This document shows, piece by piece, positions 1-64,000 of a stretch of DNA of 64,000 nucleotides. The stretch is from positions 26,298,544 through 26,362,543 of the forward strand of contig CM022677.1 in NCBI GenBank assembly GCA_012295275.1, written 5' to 3'. The notes beneath the pieces were generated by a model, which did no database searches, was not told where the DNA came from, and saw only the letters and a list, made by a program, of their open reading frames with translations. The position numbers were made by a program, and so were the translations under genes. The DNA is from Chrysomallon squamiferum (taxonomy: Eukaryota > Mollusca > Gastropoda > Neomphalida > Peltospiridae). Numbering within the stretch: the stretch's first letter is position 1; every line of letters starts with the position of its first letter.

Positions 1-103
1 ATCAGTATCCACATTATTATTGTAAGCAATTATGATATTATAATGTAATATTATGTAGGTATTTCATTGGTCTACTCATTGTCATTCACATCTACACTGA
101 ACA

Positions 104-470
104 TGTTCATTATCTATCTGTCTCTTTAAAACGAGTTTCTTTGATTTGTTCATTATCTATCTATCTCTTTTAAACGAGTTTCTTTGATTTGTTCATTATC
201 TGTCTGTCTCTTAAACGTGTTTCTTTGATTTGTTCATTATCTATCTGTCTGTTAAACGTGTTTCTTTGATATGTTCATTATCTGTCTGTCTCTTAAACGT
301 GTTTCTTTGATATGTTCACTATCTGTCTGTCTGTTAAACGTGTTTCTTTGATTTGTTCATTATCTATCTGTCTCTTAAACGTGTTTCTTTGATTTGTTCA
401 TTATCTATCTGTCTCTTAAACGTGTTTCTTTGATTTGTTCATTATCTGTCTCTTAAACGTGTTTCTTTGA
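104..470 (+). repeat. 41-bp minisatellite, about 9 copies
   Basis: Head-to-tail copies of a unit that starts gttcattatctatctgtctc and ends with cgtgtttctttgattt. Copies differ by a few substitutions and small indels. Confidence 0.9.
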
Positions 471-951
471 TCTTTACTAATCTAATTCTAGCTGACCGAT
501 GATCTGTTGTTTTTTTCCTTTTTTCTTTTTTTGTTATTTTTCTTTCTAAGCTTGACCAGAGTCAATCTCGGACTAAACATAAGGCGTATCCCTCCCGCTG
601 CTAGCGGTCAAACTGTTGTATATATTTAACTCAGGTACTACTAACACAGTTCGCTATAAACTGTTTTTAAAAAACATCTCACGAAACAGGTTTCAGTAGC
701 CTTTGTCAGACCCGCCATTATGTGGTATCGACGGAGCAGAACGTGAAAGCCAAACTGTCGTTTTTGTGCACTGAGTCTGAATCATCAGTGAGAAAACATT
801 CGAAAATTTTCTGAACATAGCAAAAATATATAATATATATAAATGTGCAGTAGATATATATATATATATCTGTATATTTGTGTGAGCGTGGCTGAGTATG
901 CACAATGTTTGTGTTTAGTTATTTTATACGATCAGAATAATAACAGCAATG

Positions 952-986
<35 letters not shown>

Positions 987-1102
987 AATAATAATAATAA
1001 CTGTAATAATAATAATTGTGACTATAATTATGCGTATAATGGAATATTTAAATAAATGCAAGCTAAAGAAAGATTTTAAAAATATGTAAATAAAACAAAA
1101 GC

Positions 1103-1204
<102 letters not shown>

Positions 1205-1782
1205 TACTACTTTATAAATCGGTGGACTATATCTAATGTGAAAGTATTCATGCGAGTCCAACAATGAAGAAGAATAGAGTCGTCTTTAGAGCAGTTCTAT
1301 TTTGAAAATGACTGGTTATGAATACAACCTGTGAAACCGGTAGATCTAGTTCGATTCGTCGAATCATGCACCCGTAGATTTCTCTTCTCACCAGGCATTA
1401 GGCCAGCACTCTGAGGGTAGGGGTAAGTCGCTGTTTTAATACATTTTTTTTTTTACAGAATCCATAACTTTTTCCTTGGTTTTTTTTTTTTCAACTCTTT
1501 AAAAATCACTAGTCGTTAGCTTTGTTAATTTATTACTGTTAGATCGTTAGTGTATTTAAGTATCTTACTTGAGTTGGCAGCATTTTAGTGTTCTTCTTGC
1601 AGTAAACGTGTAGTAAAATAATGATGTCACGAATTCAGACTGACACGGGTTCGAAACGTGAAGGGTGACGCCCGGGACTGGGTGGGTGTTGTTGAAGCTG
1701 GTGCTGCAGGGTTCAGATTCATGTTACAAAGTCTTTTCTGTGTCAGACAGAAATTGTATTTGACTGTTTTACAGATACATAA

Positions 1783-1917
1783 CTTATTATTGTTATTATT
1801 ATTATTATTGTTGTTATTATTATTATTGTTGTTATTGTTGTTATTTTCATTATCATTATTATTATTATTATCATTATTATCATTATTATTATCATTATTA
1901 TTATCATCATCATCATC

Positions 1918-1994
<77 letters not shown>
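1783..1994 (+). repeat. Compound ATT/GTT/ATC trinucleotide tract
   Basis: About 210 bp of TTA repeats with GTT and ATC interruptions; the apparent leucine-rich reading frames here are artefacts. Confidence 0.95.
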
Positions 1995-1995
<1 letters not shown>

Positions 1996-2908
1996 ATTAC
2001 CCTGGGGAGGACAGAGTTTCTGTCCGTATAACTAGTTAGATGGGAAAGTATTGTGTATTGCTATGGTTACTTGTGAGGAAAAAAAATTGATAACTGTAAC
2101 TTTAATTTAACTTTGCTTTCATAATGACACAACCATCTCTTAATCATTTATTTCTCTTTGTCTCTGTTTCTCTGCAAAACTCTATTTGTGCGTGCGTGTG
2201 TATACGACTAATCTTTCTCTTTGTACATCATCTTTTTGTCACAGTTTTCGATTCTTTCTCTCTATCTCTTTCTTTCTTTCTTTCTCTCACTTTATGTTCA
2301 TGTTCTCTCTCATCTTTATCTTTATATTTAAGTATATTATACATTATGTTGTGACGAAATCTGCGTTCCATACAAAACTTGATTACTGTGTTCAATTGTT
2401 ATTATGGTTTGAAAATATTTTGTTGTTTCAAACATTATTTTAATATCATTATGTATGACGTGTATATTTGCACATATGTACGTACATAGTTATTTTGAAT
2501 ATATGTATGTATGTATGCATATATTATGTATGTAAGTATATATATATGTATCTATGTATAAATGTATGTATGTATGTATATGAATGCATGTATGTGTGTT
2601 TGAATGGATGTATGTATGTATGTATGTATGTATGTATGTATATATGCAGTAAAGTATTAATTTCAATATTTTATTAACATCTTACTATTAGTAGTCACGG
2701 TAGTATATGTAGCATGTAAAATCAAGAAATGAGAGAAGAGACAGAACCTGGCATGTTTGATTATTACTCCTACTATACTTCAGTTAGCTGTAGAATTAAC
2801 ATGTACAAATATGTAGAGATATATCTACTGTCAACAGTTTTCCAATTTTGTATATTTAAAAGTATACGTATATGTGTATGGTGTGTGTTTGTGTGTGTAT
2901 GTATATAT

Positions 2909-2989
<81 letters not shown>

Positions 2990-3187
2990 CTATCTATCTA
3001 TCTATCTATCTATATATATATATATATATATATATCTACGTAAAGTTATCTATAGTGTGTGTTTGTGTTTGAAAAAATCAATGTTCTATCATTTTATTCT
3101 TTTCTAATATAGCTGCAGGATAATATTCAAGTTTACGTAGTTATTTCAGCTCAGACACATACACACACTCACACGTACACCCACACA

Positions 3188-3231
<44 letters not shown>

Positions 3232-3429
3232 TATACAAAACTACAGACACATATAAAAAAAAAAGAATCGAAAGAAAGAAAAATAAAATAAAATAAAATA
3301 AAATAAAATAAAATAAAATAAAATAAATAACTAAATAAAAATTCACATTTGTTACTCGCAATAAAACTAAATATAGGAAAATCTATCTTATCTAAGAATC
3401 TACCCCAATATAAATATTAAGAAGCAGTA

Positions 3430-3891
3430 TATATATATATCTATATATTATAGAATTTCCCATTTATAATAATTTAAAAAATCACATTTAACTTTGTATT
3501 TGTATTTTAATGTTTTTCTTCTGAAAGTATCGCAGCTGTTTTTGATTTGAGAATGTTGAACAGTTTTGATTCAATACTTTCTAAAAATGGTTTATGTGCG
3601 CCTATGTAATTAACTGTTTGTGTTGTAAGTGAATAATACAAATTCTTCAGAAAATTTAAAAACGTTTCGGAATACAGGTGCGGGTGTTTCCTTGTTTTTT
3701 TTTTTTTGTTTTTTCTCTCTCTCTGAGTGTGTGTTTTAACGAATATACAGAAAAGAAAAGAGAGAAGAAAAACATGCTTATATATGTAAATGTTATAAAT
3801 TACGATGTTTATGCATAGAGTATGGCACACACTTTAACACAGACGCAAACATATACATACACACACAGAATTCACACGTAGATATAAAAAG
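3430..3891 (+). repeat. Duplicated 0.45-kb element, copy A
   Basis: From tatagaatttcccatttata to cacgtagatataaaaag it matches 6430-6873 in the same orientation over most of its length, with substitutions and small indels. No terminal inverted repeats or transposase were seen. It may be a SINE- or MITE-like mobile element or a local duplication. Confidence 0.8.
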
Positions 3892-3944
3892 CTATATTAA
3901 AATGCGTTCAGCTGAAATACAATATTTTACAGCGATATAAAACA

Positions 3945-4003
<59 letters not shown>

Positions 4004-4372
4004 TACTACTACATACTGGTATTATCGTCAGCATGTATCATCATCGTCACTTTTATCGTCAACATTAATTAATATTATTATTATTATTAAATCTGAATAA
4101 ACCGAATAAATTATTTTTCTATGAAAGTTGAACCAGGCGTGTGAAAACGTCTCTCAGGTATATTTGTTTCCGTTAACAGTACCCGGCTGTTGTAACCGTG
4201 AGACAAAAAAAAAAAAAAAAAAAAAATAACGAAAATAAATAAATAAAAAAAAAATTAAATAATAAAAATCCAAATTAAAATTAATAATAATAAAAAAATT
4301 CATTTAAAAAAAAAAAATAAAAAAAAAATATATATATAAAAAGGAAATGAAATATATTAATAAATAAAATTA

Positions 4373-4427
<55 letters not shown>

Positions 4428-6296
4428 CTAAGTGGCAGTTTGCAATATACTGAACAAATTTATTTTCTATGTATGTGTACTATTTTCCATTCATCTGCGG
4501 TGTCTTTCACTAACAACACCCCCTCCGCTACACAAAAGAACCTAAACTTGTTTTACCAAAATCACATTGATATATATTTTTTTCACGAATAGACAAAATA
4601 TTTTCCCCTTGTTATATCTAACTCAAGCAATATAACTCGTTCCTGTTTGGGAGAAAAATAAAAATAAAGTTAAAAATTAAAACCAGTTTGGTGAGGTTAT
4701 AAGACTTGCGTAGGAATAATTAAGCCGAAAAGTGCGTAGGCTTTTCATAGTCACTCAAGCGACAAGACATTCCCAAATAGTTATTGTCCGATTAAACTGT
4801 TTTATCCCTGTTACCACTGGTTCTTCAGGTATATATATATATTTTTTTTTTTGCTAGAAGAATAAATTATAAAAGAAATTCTATAAAATAAAAAGCCTGC
4901 TCAGGTTGTCAGTGCGGATCGACTGGTATCTTGTCATGGTAAAGTTAATTCATAAACGGACGACAATACGCGTTTGTAGTCTTTCAAAAGGAACCAGTTT
5001 TTCTACATATCCCCATTAATTTTAACGAGTACTTTTTTTTTTAAAAACCAGTTATGCTGCTTGGATATGACTGCAAAATAAAGTGATATTAAAAAACAAG
5101 AAAAAAAAGAAAAAAAAAAAGAAACAACAAAAAAACAAAAAACCTCTGATAGTTAGAAAGTACAGCTAACAATAATTTAGTATCTTTACGTGACGTCATT
5201 CTGTATCAAATTTTATTTTTGAGTTACAATTTTTGACTTGTATTTAGGGCGTGTCAGAATGTAGGTTACCAAGCATGTGCAGGGTAGATAAACAGGTGGA
5301 TCTGGTTAAACAGCCAAATTTCACTGAATTGGACGATCTAGGCTTGTGCACATGAAATATAGAATACGAAAGGTTTTGCACCTGCACATGAAGGCGCGCG
5401 CCTGAATAAGCAAGCACAAAGGCGCGCGTTCGCGCACACGCACACACACATACATACACAGCCTAGCTGGAAAAAAAAAAAAAAAAAAAAAAAAGAAAGA
5501 AAGAAAGAAAGAAATTAAAATTAAATTTGTACAAAGATTATTTTTTCTTTTATTCAATTATAGCGTGCTCTTCTAAAATCTTTTATATACATGTGTATTT
5601 TTCTTTGGTCAATATGACATGAAGCGGTGCTTAGCCTATTCAACAGTTTTGCTATCAGGTTAGAATTCTTCTTTATTATTATTACTGAATATGTAACAAA
5701 ATCCCTTATGTCAATATTAACATTTATACTTGTATTTGCCAACGCAGAATAAAGCGCTCCCTCATATTCTGTCTACATCCCACGCCAAAATGCTTACAAA
5801 CCAGTACGCCCATATTTAGTTTGCCTACAAACTAGAATGACTGCAATTGAATATGCCTACATCCTAGTATTCCTATAGTGATTTTTGTTTTCAAACTAGG
5901 ATGTGTGCAACTCGGTCAATTTCCTACATCTTAGCATTTCGTATTCTGTATTTCATGCATACAAGTCTAGTTCTTCCATTCAGTGAAATAAAAAAGTATA
6001 TAAATAAATGGCAGCGGTAAAGGTTTTGGTTTGTAGGCAGCTACAGATTTACTTGTTTGTTTGATCCTTTTCAGATACACTGACCATTAAATGTGAGTGT
6101 GTGTGTGTGTGTGTGAGTGTGTGTGTGAGTGTGTGCTTGGGTGGATGAGGCTGGGTGATTTCATTTCTTACACAATACGTAGTTGTATGTGAGTATATTG
6201 TGAGCTATGTGTGTGCGGTTGGTGAATTTTTATGTGGGTGGGTTTCTTATTGGTGTGTTTGTGTTTGATAATATCGTGTCTTACATCTCTTTACAG

Positions 6297-6317
6297 AATT
6301 AGGACCTCAGCTGAAAC
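6297..6317 (+). other. 5' UTR end of gene 1 with upstream 3' splice site
   Basis: The start codon at 6318 is preceded 21 bases upstream by a pyrimidine-rich acceptor ending ctctttacag at 6296. Transcription therefore probably begins at a non-coding first exon further upstream, which I could not locate. The ATG opens a clear signal peptide, which supports this start. Confidence 0.5.
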
Positions 6318-23077
<16,760 letters not shown>

Positions 23078-23656
23078 ACGTAACAAGCCAGCCATTTTCT
23101 TGCTCATATAACAACACTGCTCATAAAGAACCTGCTCAAAAATATTCATTTGAAAACACATTGTTGAAAAAAATTGTATTTGAAAATGTCTTGTATGCTT
23201 CTGTATATTAAAATGCAAAACATGGTTTTTTGTTTAAATATGAAGTAAAGAGAACTTCAGTAAACTAAATGTAGGTACATTTTTAAAATTCATCTATATT
23301 TGTTTATCTTTCTTTCTTTTTTTATATATTTAAGAATGAAAAATGATTTTTGAAATAGTTTTTAATCTATTTAATTTAAAAAGAGCAGCTATATTTGTAC
23401 ATTTAGAAATCTCTAGAACTTTATTTTTTTACATTTTTATATATTGAAAAAGTATTCTCCAATTCAAATAGTTTTTTTCCTAGGTTATACTTTTGCTTTT
23501 TATATCCATTATTTTTATCTATCTACTTTTATAATTTTTAATTTGTAGATTTGAGCTTAACTACACAATCATAATTTCTTTTGAAAAAGTATTAGTATCA
23601 TCACATGCACTGTCTATTTTATGGGTTGCAGTTTTGGAAGTGATTAATTAATTGTT

Positions 23657-23662
23657 AATAAA
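23657..23662 (+). other. Candidate polyadenylation signal of gene 1
   Basis: AATAAA 580 bases after the stop codon. Another AATAAA is at 24041. The region is so AT-rich that chance matches are expected; neither is confirmed. Confidence 0.25.
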
Positions 23663-24282
23663 TGCTTAATTTTAGGTTTCTTGCGTCAAGGGCATTAAAA
23701 AGTAACCTGTAATGGTGTATTTTGGAAAATTTCTTCAGTATGAGATAAAATTTAGTTTAATGTCAACATTGACTTAATGTTTTAATGTCTTAATATAAAC
23801 ATTTTTAAAAGTGTTAATAATAATTAAAAAAAAAAAAAAAATGAATTATAAAAAATTAAAAAAGAGAAATATTAATAATACAAATACTTTGAGATCAATA
23901 TATTTACAATCAAAATCTGATTGAAATGTTGTCATTATTTTTGTAGAATTTGATAATTATAACCTCCAAACCAGTACTATGGAATAAGTTTTGATGTAAA
24001 GAATATTTTTTTATTCTAAATATTGTTCGTTAATGTTATTAATAAAATAATAAATTTGAAGTAAATATAAAATTTTATTCCTCATTATAACACCTTTTTA
24101 ATATATTTTGTTTTTGTTTACCTGTAAATTTAATTCAAGGCATGAAAAAGCTGTTTATTAAAAAAGTGGAACATTTGTGCATAATTGTATTAGCAGTTAA
24201 GATTTGTAGTTAACAAAATTAAATTAGTTTTAATGTATATCAGTTGTATATTTGTAATTTCATTTTCCTATTTTATTATTAT

Positions 24283-24327
<45 letters not shown>

Positions 24328-24328
24328 A

Positions 24329-24369
<41 letters not shown>

Positions 24370-25330
24370 TTACTATGTTAGCTTATTTCTGATTATATAA
24401 AACTTTCACTTATATGTTTACAATTTTAATACCACAAGCTAATATAATACTTCAGTAATTTCATGACAGAATGAACAAACTTGATCCATTTTTCAAATTA
24501 GTTTCTTAAAATTTAATATTTATATTTGTTAACTCTGCTGATTTATGTTGTTTCTATTTTCCATAATTAGTAAAAAAAAAATAATAACAAATATAAATTA
24601 TGGATTATAACTTTTATTACAATATTTTTTAGTAACAAAAAACAAAATCTTATATAAAATGTAAATTTAGATTATTTTTATAACTATGAACTAACATTTA
24701 TAAATAAACATATTTTTATATATCTGCATCTGTTTTGATTTGTTATTTTGATCTCTCTTCTCTCTATTAATCTTAAACAATAATACTAACAATAAAGATG
24801 ACAACAACAATAATAATAAGACCTGTAGGATGAAGCACACTTTCAAGAACTTAGTAGAAATTGCAGTAATATAAAACTGGAGAAAAAAAAGAAGAGAAAA
24901 AACAAAAAAGAATAATAATAATACAAAATTTGTTATGTCAAAAGTTTTACTTTTTTTTTAGTTTGTTGGTCAGCTTAACATCAGATCTAGAAATGAATAT
25001 CAAAGTGAAATATTGTTTATTTATAGAAACAATTATATTTGTAGTTTCTTGATTAAAAATAAATAAATTCATCAAGTTATCAAGTAAGAACAAACAACTG
25101 TTTAAAACAACATGTGTATTAATGAAAAACACAGTGGGCTATCCTATAAGGAATCTAATTGGTTCCAGATAATTAGGTGTTACAAGGTTCCATTGAAATA
25201 TGTGTTATAAGTTGTAATCTGTTCCTGGCCCCCAAATACAAATGACAAATATAACAAGTAAAATAATTTGATAAATGTATATTTAAACTCCTGAAATGAA
25301 TGATGTCATTAATACTTTATCTTATCTTAC

Positions 25331-25440
25331 TGTTGCTGAGCTTTCAGTGGAGAAGCCAGAGGAGCCAGAGGAGGCGGAGGAGAGCAGTCATCCTTCCAAG
25401 CCCTTTTTGGTGACTCCTACAGGCAGTTCAACAATGAATT
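25331..25440 (+). other. Isolated coding-like patch, possible exon or relic
   Basis: A G+C-richer stretch in AT-rich DNA that reads, after a possible acceptor (gagctttcag), as an acidic peptide with VEKPEEPEEAEESS followed by a proline- and serine-containing segment. I cannot assign it to a family or join it to another exon. Unknown; may be a pseudogene fragment. Confidence 0.2.
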
Positions 25441-25746
25441 TTCAAATACATACAATTTTCGTAGCATATTCTCTTACGTTTAATGAAAATATTTAAGATA
25501 AAGTGATTATAATAAATAACTTTTGGATTCTGAAGCAATGTAATATTATTTAGAATTATGTTTTAAATTTATTTTTATGGAACGATAACAATGATTTGTT
25601 ACCTTGTTAGAGTTTGGCACAATCAGCTTTACTCTGAATGCTCAGCAATATGAGTTAGTTTCCTGCTACAACAAAAATATTCAGTAACTTTCACCTGAGA
25701 TTTTAATCTCATTTCTTTCCTTTTTTTTTAAATAATAATAATAATG

Positions 25747-25817
<71 letters not shown>

Positions 25818-27159
25818 CAAATAATAGTTGAGTTTTGATTGGTCAATAAAATATGACATCATATAATGGCAGAATTTCACTTTGGAGGCAGGTAGTTTTG
25901 TACAATTATAAAATGAATATTAATTTACTAATTATTGATAGGACATGAATAAGGAGTAAATTTAAACTAACTATTTAATCAAAATAGCAATTAATAGCAA
26001 GAACAATACTGGAACAATAAATAAGTCAATATTTATCTTTGAGCAAGTGGTAACCAAGGGAATCTACAGTAAAGTTAAATTCGAATGTACGATCATTCAG
26101 AATAAAACATTTTTGGTATGAACATAATTAATTTATCCAATAATAATAATAACAATAACAATAACAATAACAATAATAAATAAATAAATAAATAAATAAA
26201 TAAAAGAATTTGAAATGGATGGATGGAAGAATAAGAAGAAAAATAACAGAAAAATGTTAAGTTGAAAGAAAATAAATAAATAAAAATAAATAAATAAATA
26301 AATGTGTGAAGAAAGAAAAACAAATAGACAATATGAAGACTGCAAAGAATCAGAAGATAGAATATTGAAAAGGAACAAATGAAGAAAAATAAAAATGGAA
26401 AATAAGAAACAAGGCAGAAGAATGAGAAGAAAAGGAAGATGTCAAAGAAATGAAAAAATAATAAAGATAGAATAATCAGAAACAAGAAAAACAATTAATA
26501 ATAATTAATAATAATAATAATTGATAATAATAATAATAGAAGAAAGACCAAAAATGAAGAAAGAATGTTACATGAAAAATATAAAGAATGAGGAAATGGG
26601 TGTGTGTTTGTGTGTACAAAACTTGTGATAAATGTAATAAACACATCATGAAGTCAGAAAGAGAAAGAAGAAAATGTTACATGAAAAAATATAGAAATAT
26701 ATGCCTACCTGTTTGTTATTAAAAATAAAAACACATCATGTTGTCTGAAAGAGAAAAAAAGAAAAAAATAGGCGCCTTGTTTCGTTATTAAAAAAGAAAT
26801 ATAAAAATCTGAGAAAAATTCACAAGAACAACAACAGAGATTACTAACAAATATTAAATACATTATAACTGTTGTTAATAATTTGAGTCGGAAGTATTAA
26901 TATTATACTTTTACCATGTTACTCATCTATCCTTTACGAAAGCCTCGAAGCTGTTATGTCATTACTTCAAATAATCGTTTTAGTCATTGTGCCGTGTGGG
27001 CGTTCAAATACTGACCAGAAATACTGTAAATTAAAATAGTATCACTTGGTTTTATTTCACTCTATTTTTCAAATAACAAGAGAAAACAGTAGTCGTTTAG
27101 TTTGGATATTTCCGTCTTAGTGTGTAGGTCATTATAATCATCAATATTTTTGATCTAGC

Positions 27160-27380
27160 CTTCGATCTCTCACCTGCTTTCCCGTTGCGAGTTATTTCCC
27201 CGTAGTATACAAATCTCGCGAGGTGGGCGGAAGCTATCATTCATAAGAATTAAGATGGCTGAAACCTGGAAGAGGTTTTTCTTCTTGGAGTAGGTGTTAA
27301 ATTAAAATGTAGAAGTGTTGCCTGTTAGCTGACAGAGAAGTTCCGGCGAAGCGAGCAGAGTTCACTTATCGTGTCTCAAA
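27160..27380 (+). promoter_or_regulatory. Myo5: Myosin V promoter and 5' leader region
   Basis: A local rise in CpG upstream of the start codon. TCTCGCGAG lies at 27214-27222, matching the core of the palindromic TCTCGCGAGA promoter element of animals. AAGATGGCT at 27252-27260 matches the YY1-type AAGATGGC element, often found just downstream of TATA-less starts. No TATA box was seen. A start site between about 27200 and 27260 is likely. Confidence 0.6.
27255..27293 (+). other. Possible upstream ORF of 12 codons
   Basis: The ATG inside the AAGATGGC element opens a 12-codon frame (MAETWKRFFFLE) closed by TAG, 87 bases before the myosin start. It matters only if transcription starts upstream of it. 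Confidence 0.35.
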
Positions 27381-63696
<36,316 letters not shown>

Positions 63697-64000
63697 GTAA
63701 GTAACTCACCCTGGGGAAACAGAATGTGGGCTGGTCGGGTGTGTCAGCCTCTGGGCTGGGTCTGGGATGCCTTGTTGTTACGGATCAGCAAGTCAGATCT
63801 CTAGGATGGTGTTGTGGCTGCAATGGGTGTGTCAAATCCCAGGGTGGGGCTGTGATTATTGTTGATTTTCTTGGTTGATTGAGGTGGGTAAGCCCTAGTG
63901 CGTGTTATTAGCATTTTATTCTGGTAGCTGGATTGTAACTGATATTATCTAGTAAAATCACAGTAATAATATATATATATGTGTGTGTGTGTATATATAT
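63697..64000 (+). other. Myo5: Myosin V intron 23, start only
   Basis: Donor gtaagt followed by unremarkable sequence and a TA/GT microsatellite at the window edge. No exon is seen. Confidence 0.8.

Larger units (their letters stand above)
23078..27150. other. AT-rich 3' UTR and intergenic DNA
   Basis: After the gene 1 stop the sequence is very AT-rich. It includes a TA/TG tract at 24283-24366, an AAT tract at 25733-25816, an ATAACA/ATAA tract at 26137-26202 and A/G-rich sequence at 26200-26800. The only coding-like patch is at 25331-25440. I see no RNA gene. Confidence 0.6.

Noticed and set aside
1330-1400. tRNA-like B-box (gttcgattc)
   Set aside because: No A-box, no cloverleaf stems at proper spacing; the motif belongs to a short palindrome gattcgtcgaatc.
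1640-1680. tRNA T-arm-like ggttcgaaac
   Set aside because: No acceptor stem or A-box upstream within tRNA length.

Overview
The window is animal nuclear DNA: AT-rich, intron-rich, with GT-AG introns and very many microsatellites (GA, CA, ATT, TA, CTAT). I see no prokaryotic or viral gene. Two genes are supported, both on the + strand. The first has the domain set of molluscan shell-matrix proteins of the Pif/BMSP type (vWA, chitin-binding type 2, LamG-like), here carrying a huge thrombospondin type-1 (TSP1) block. This makes a mollusc, perhaps a gastropod, the best guess; the species cannot be read from the window.

Gene 1 (CDS 6318-23077, 17 coding exons, 2457 residues when spliced) encodes a signal peptide, two vWA domains, one ordinary TSP1 repeat, 25 derived TSP1 repeats packed into a single 4638-bp exon, another ordinary TSP1 repeat, two CBM14 chitin-binding domains, a short cysteine motif and a C-terminal LamG/ConA-like domain. 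Most internal exons are phase 1-1. The 25-repeat exon is built from five four-repeat blocks of 741-745 bp plus a three-repeat leader and a two-repeat spacer. The product should be a secreted, glycosylated, chitin-binding extracellular-matrix protein.

Gene 2 (from 27381 to beyond the right edge) is a class V myosin. Twenty-three exons encode the SH3-like N-terminus, the whole motor and six IQ motifs (923 residues after one repair); the coiled coil and cargo-binding tail lie outside. Exon 10 carries a two-base excess that breaks the frame just before a GC-AG donor. Exon 3 encodes 24 residues that the vertebrate protein lacks. The promoter area has a TCTCGCGAG box and an AAGATGGC (YY1-like) site.

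The most unusual signal is in the introns. At about ten exon-intron junctions in the two unrelated genes, the splice site, sometimes with the adjoining exon end, has been tandemly duplicated into the intron. The copies range from 2-3 acceptors 26 or 134 bp apart up to about 35 donors (19.1-20.55 kb) and about 67 donors (56.06-60.27 kb). Other minisatellites in the window do not touch junctions.

Layout: 1-6296 upstream repeats and a duplicated 0.45-kb element (second copy in gene 1 intron 1); 6318-23077 gene 1; 23078-27150 AT-rich intergenic DNA; 27160-27380 myosin V promoter; 27381-64000 myosin V, with a 9.3-kb first intron.
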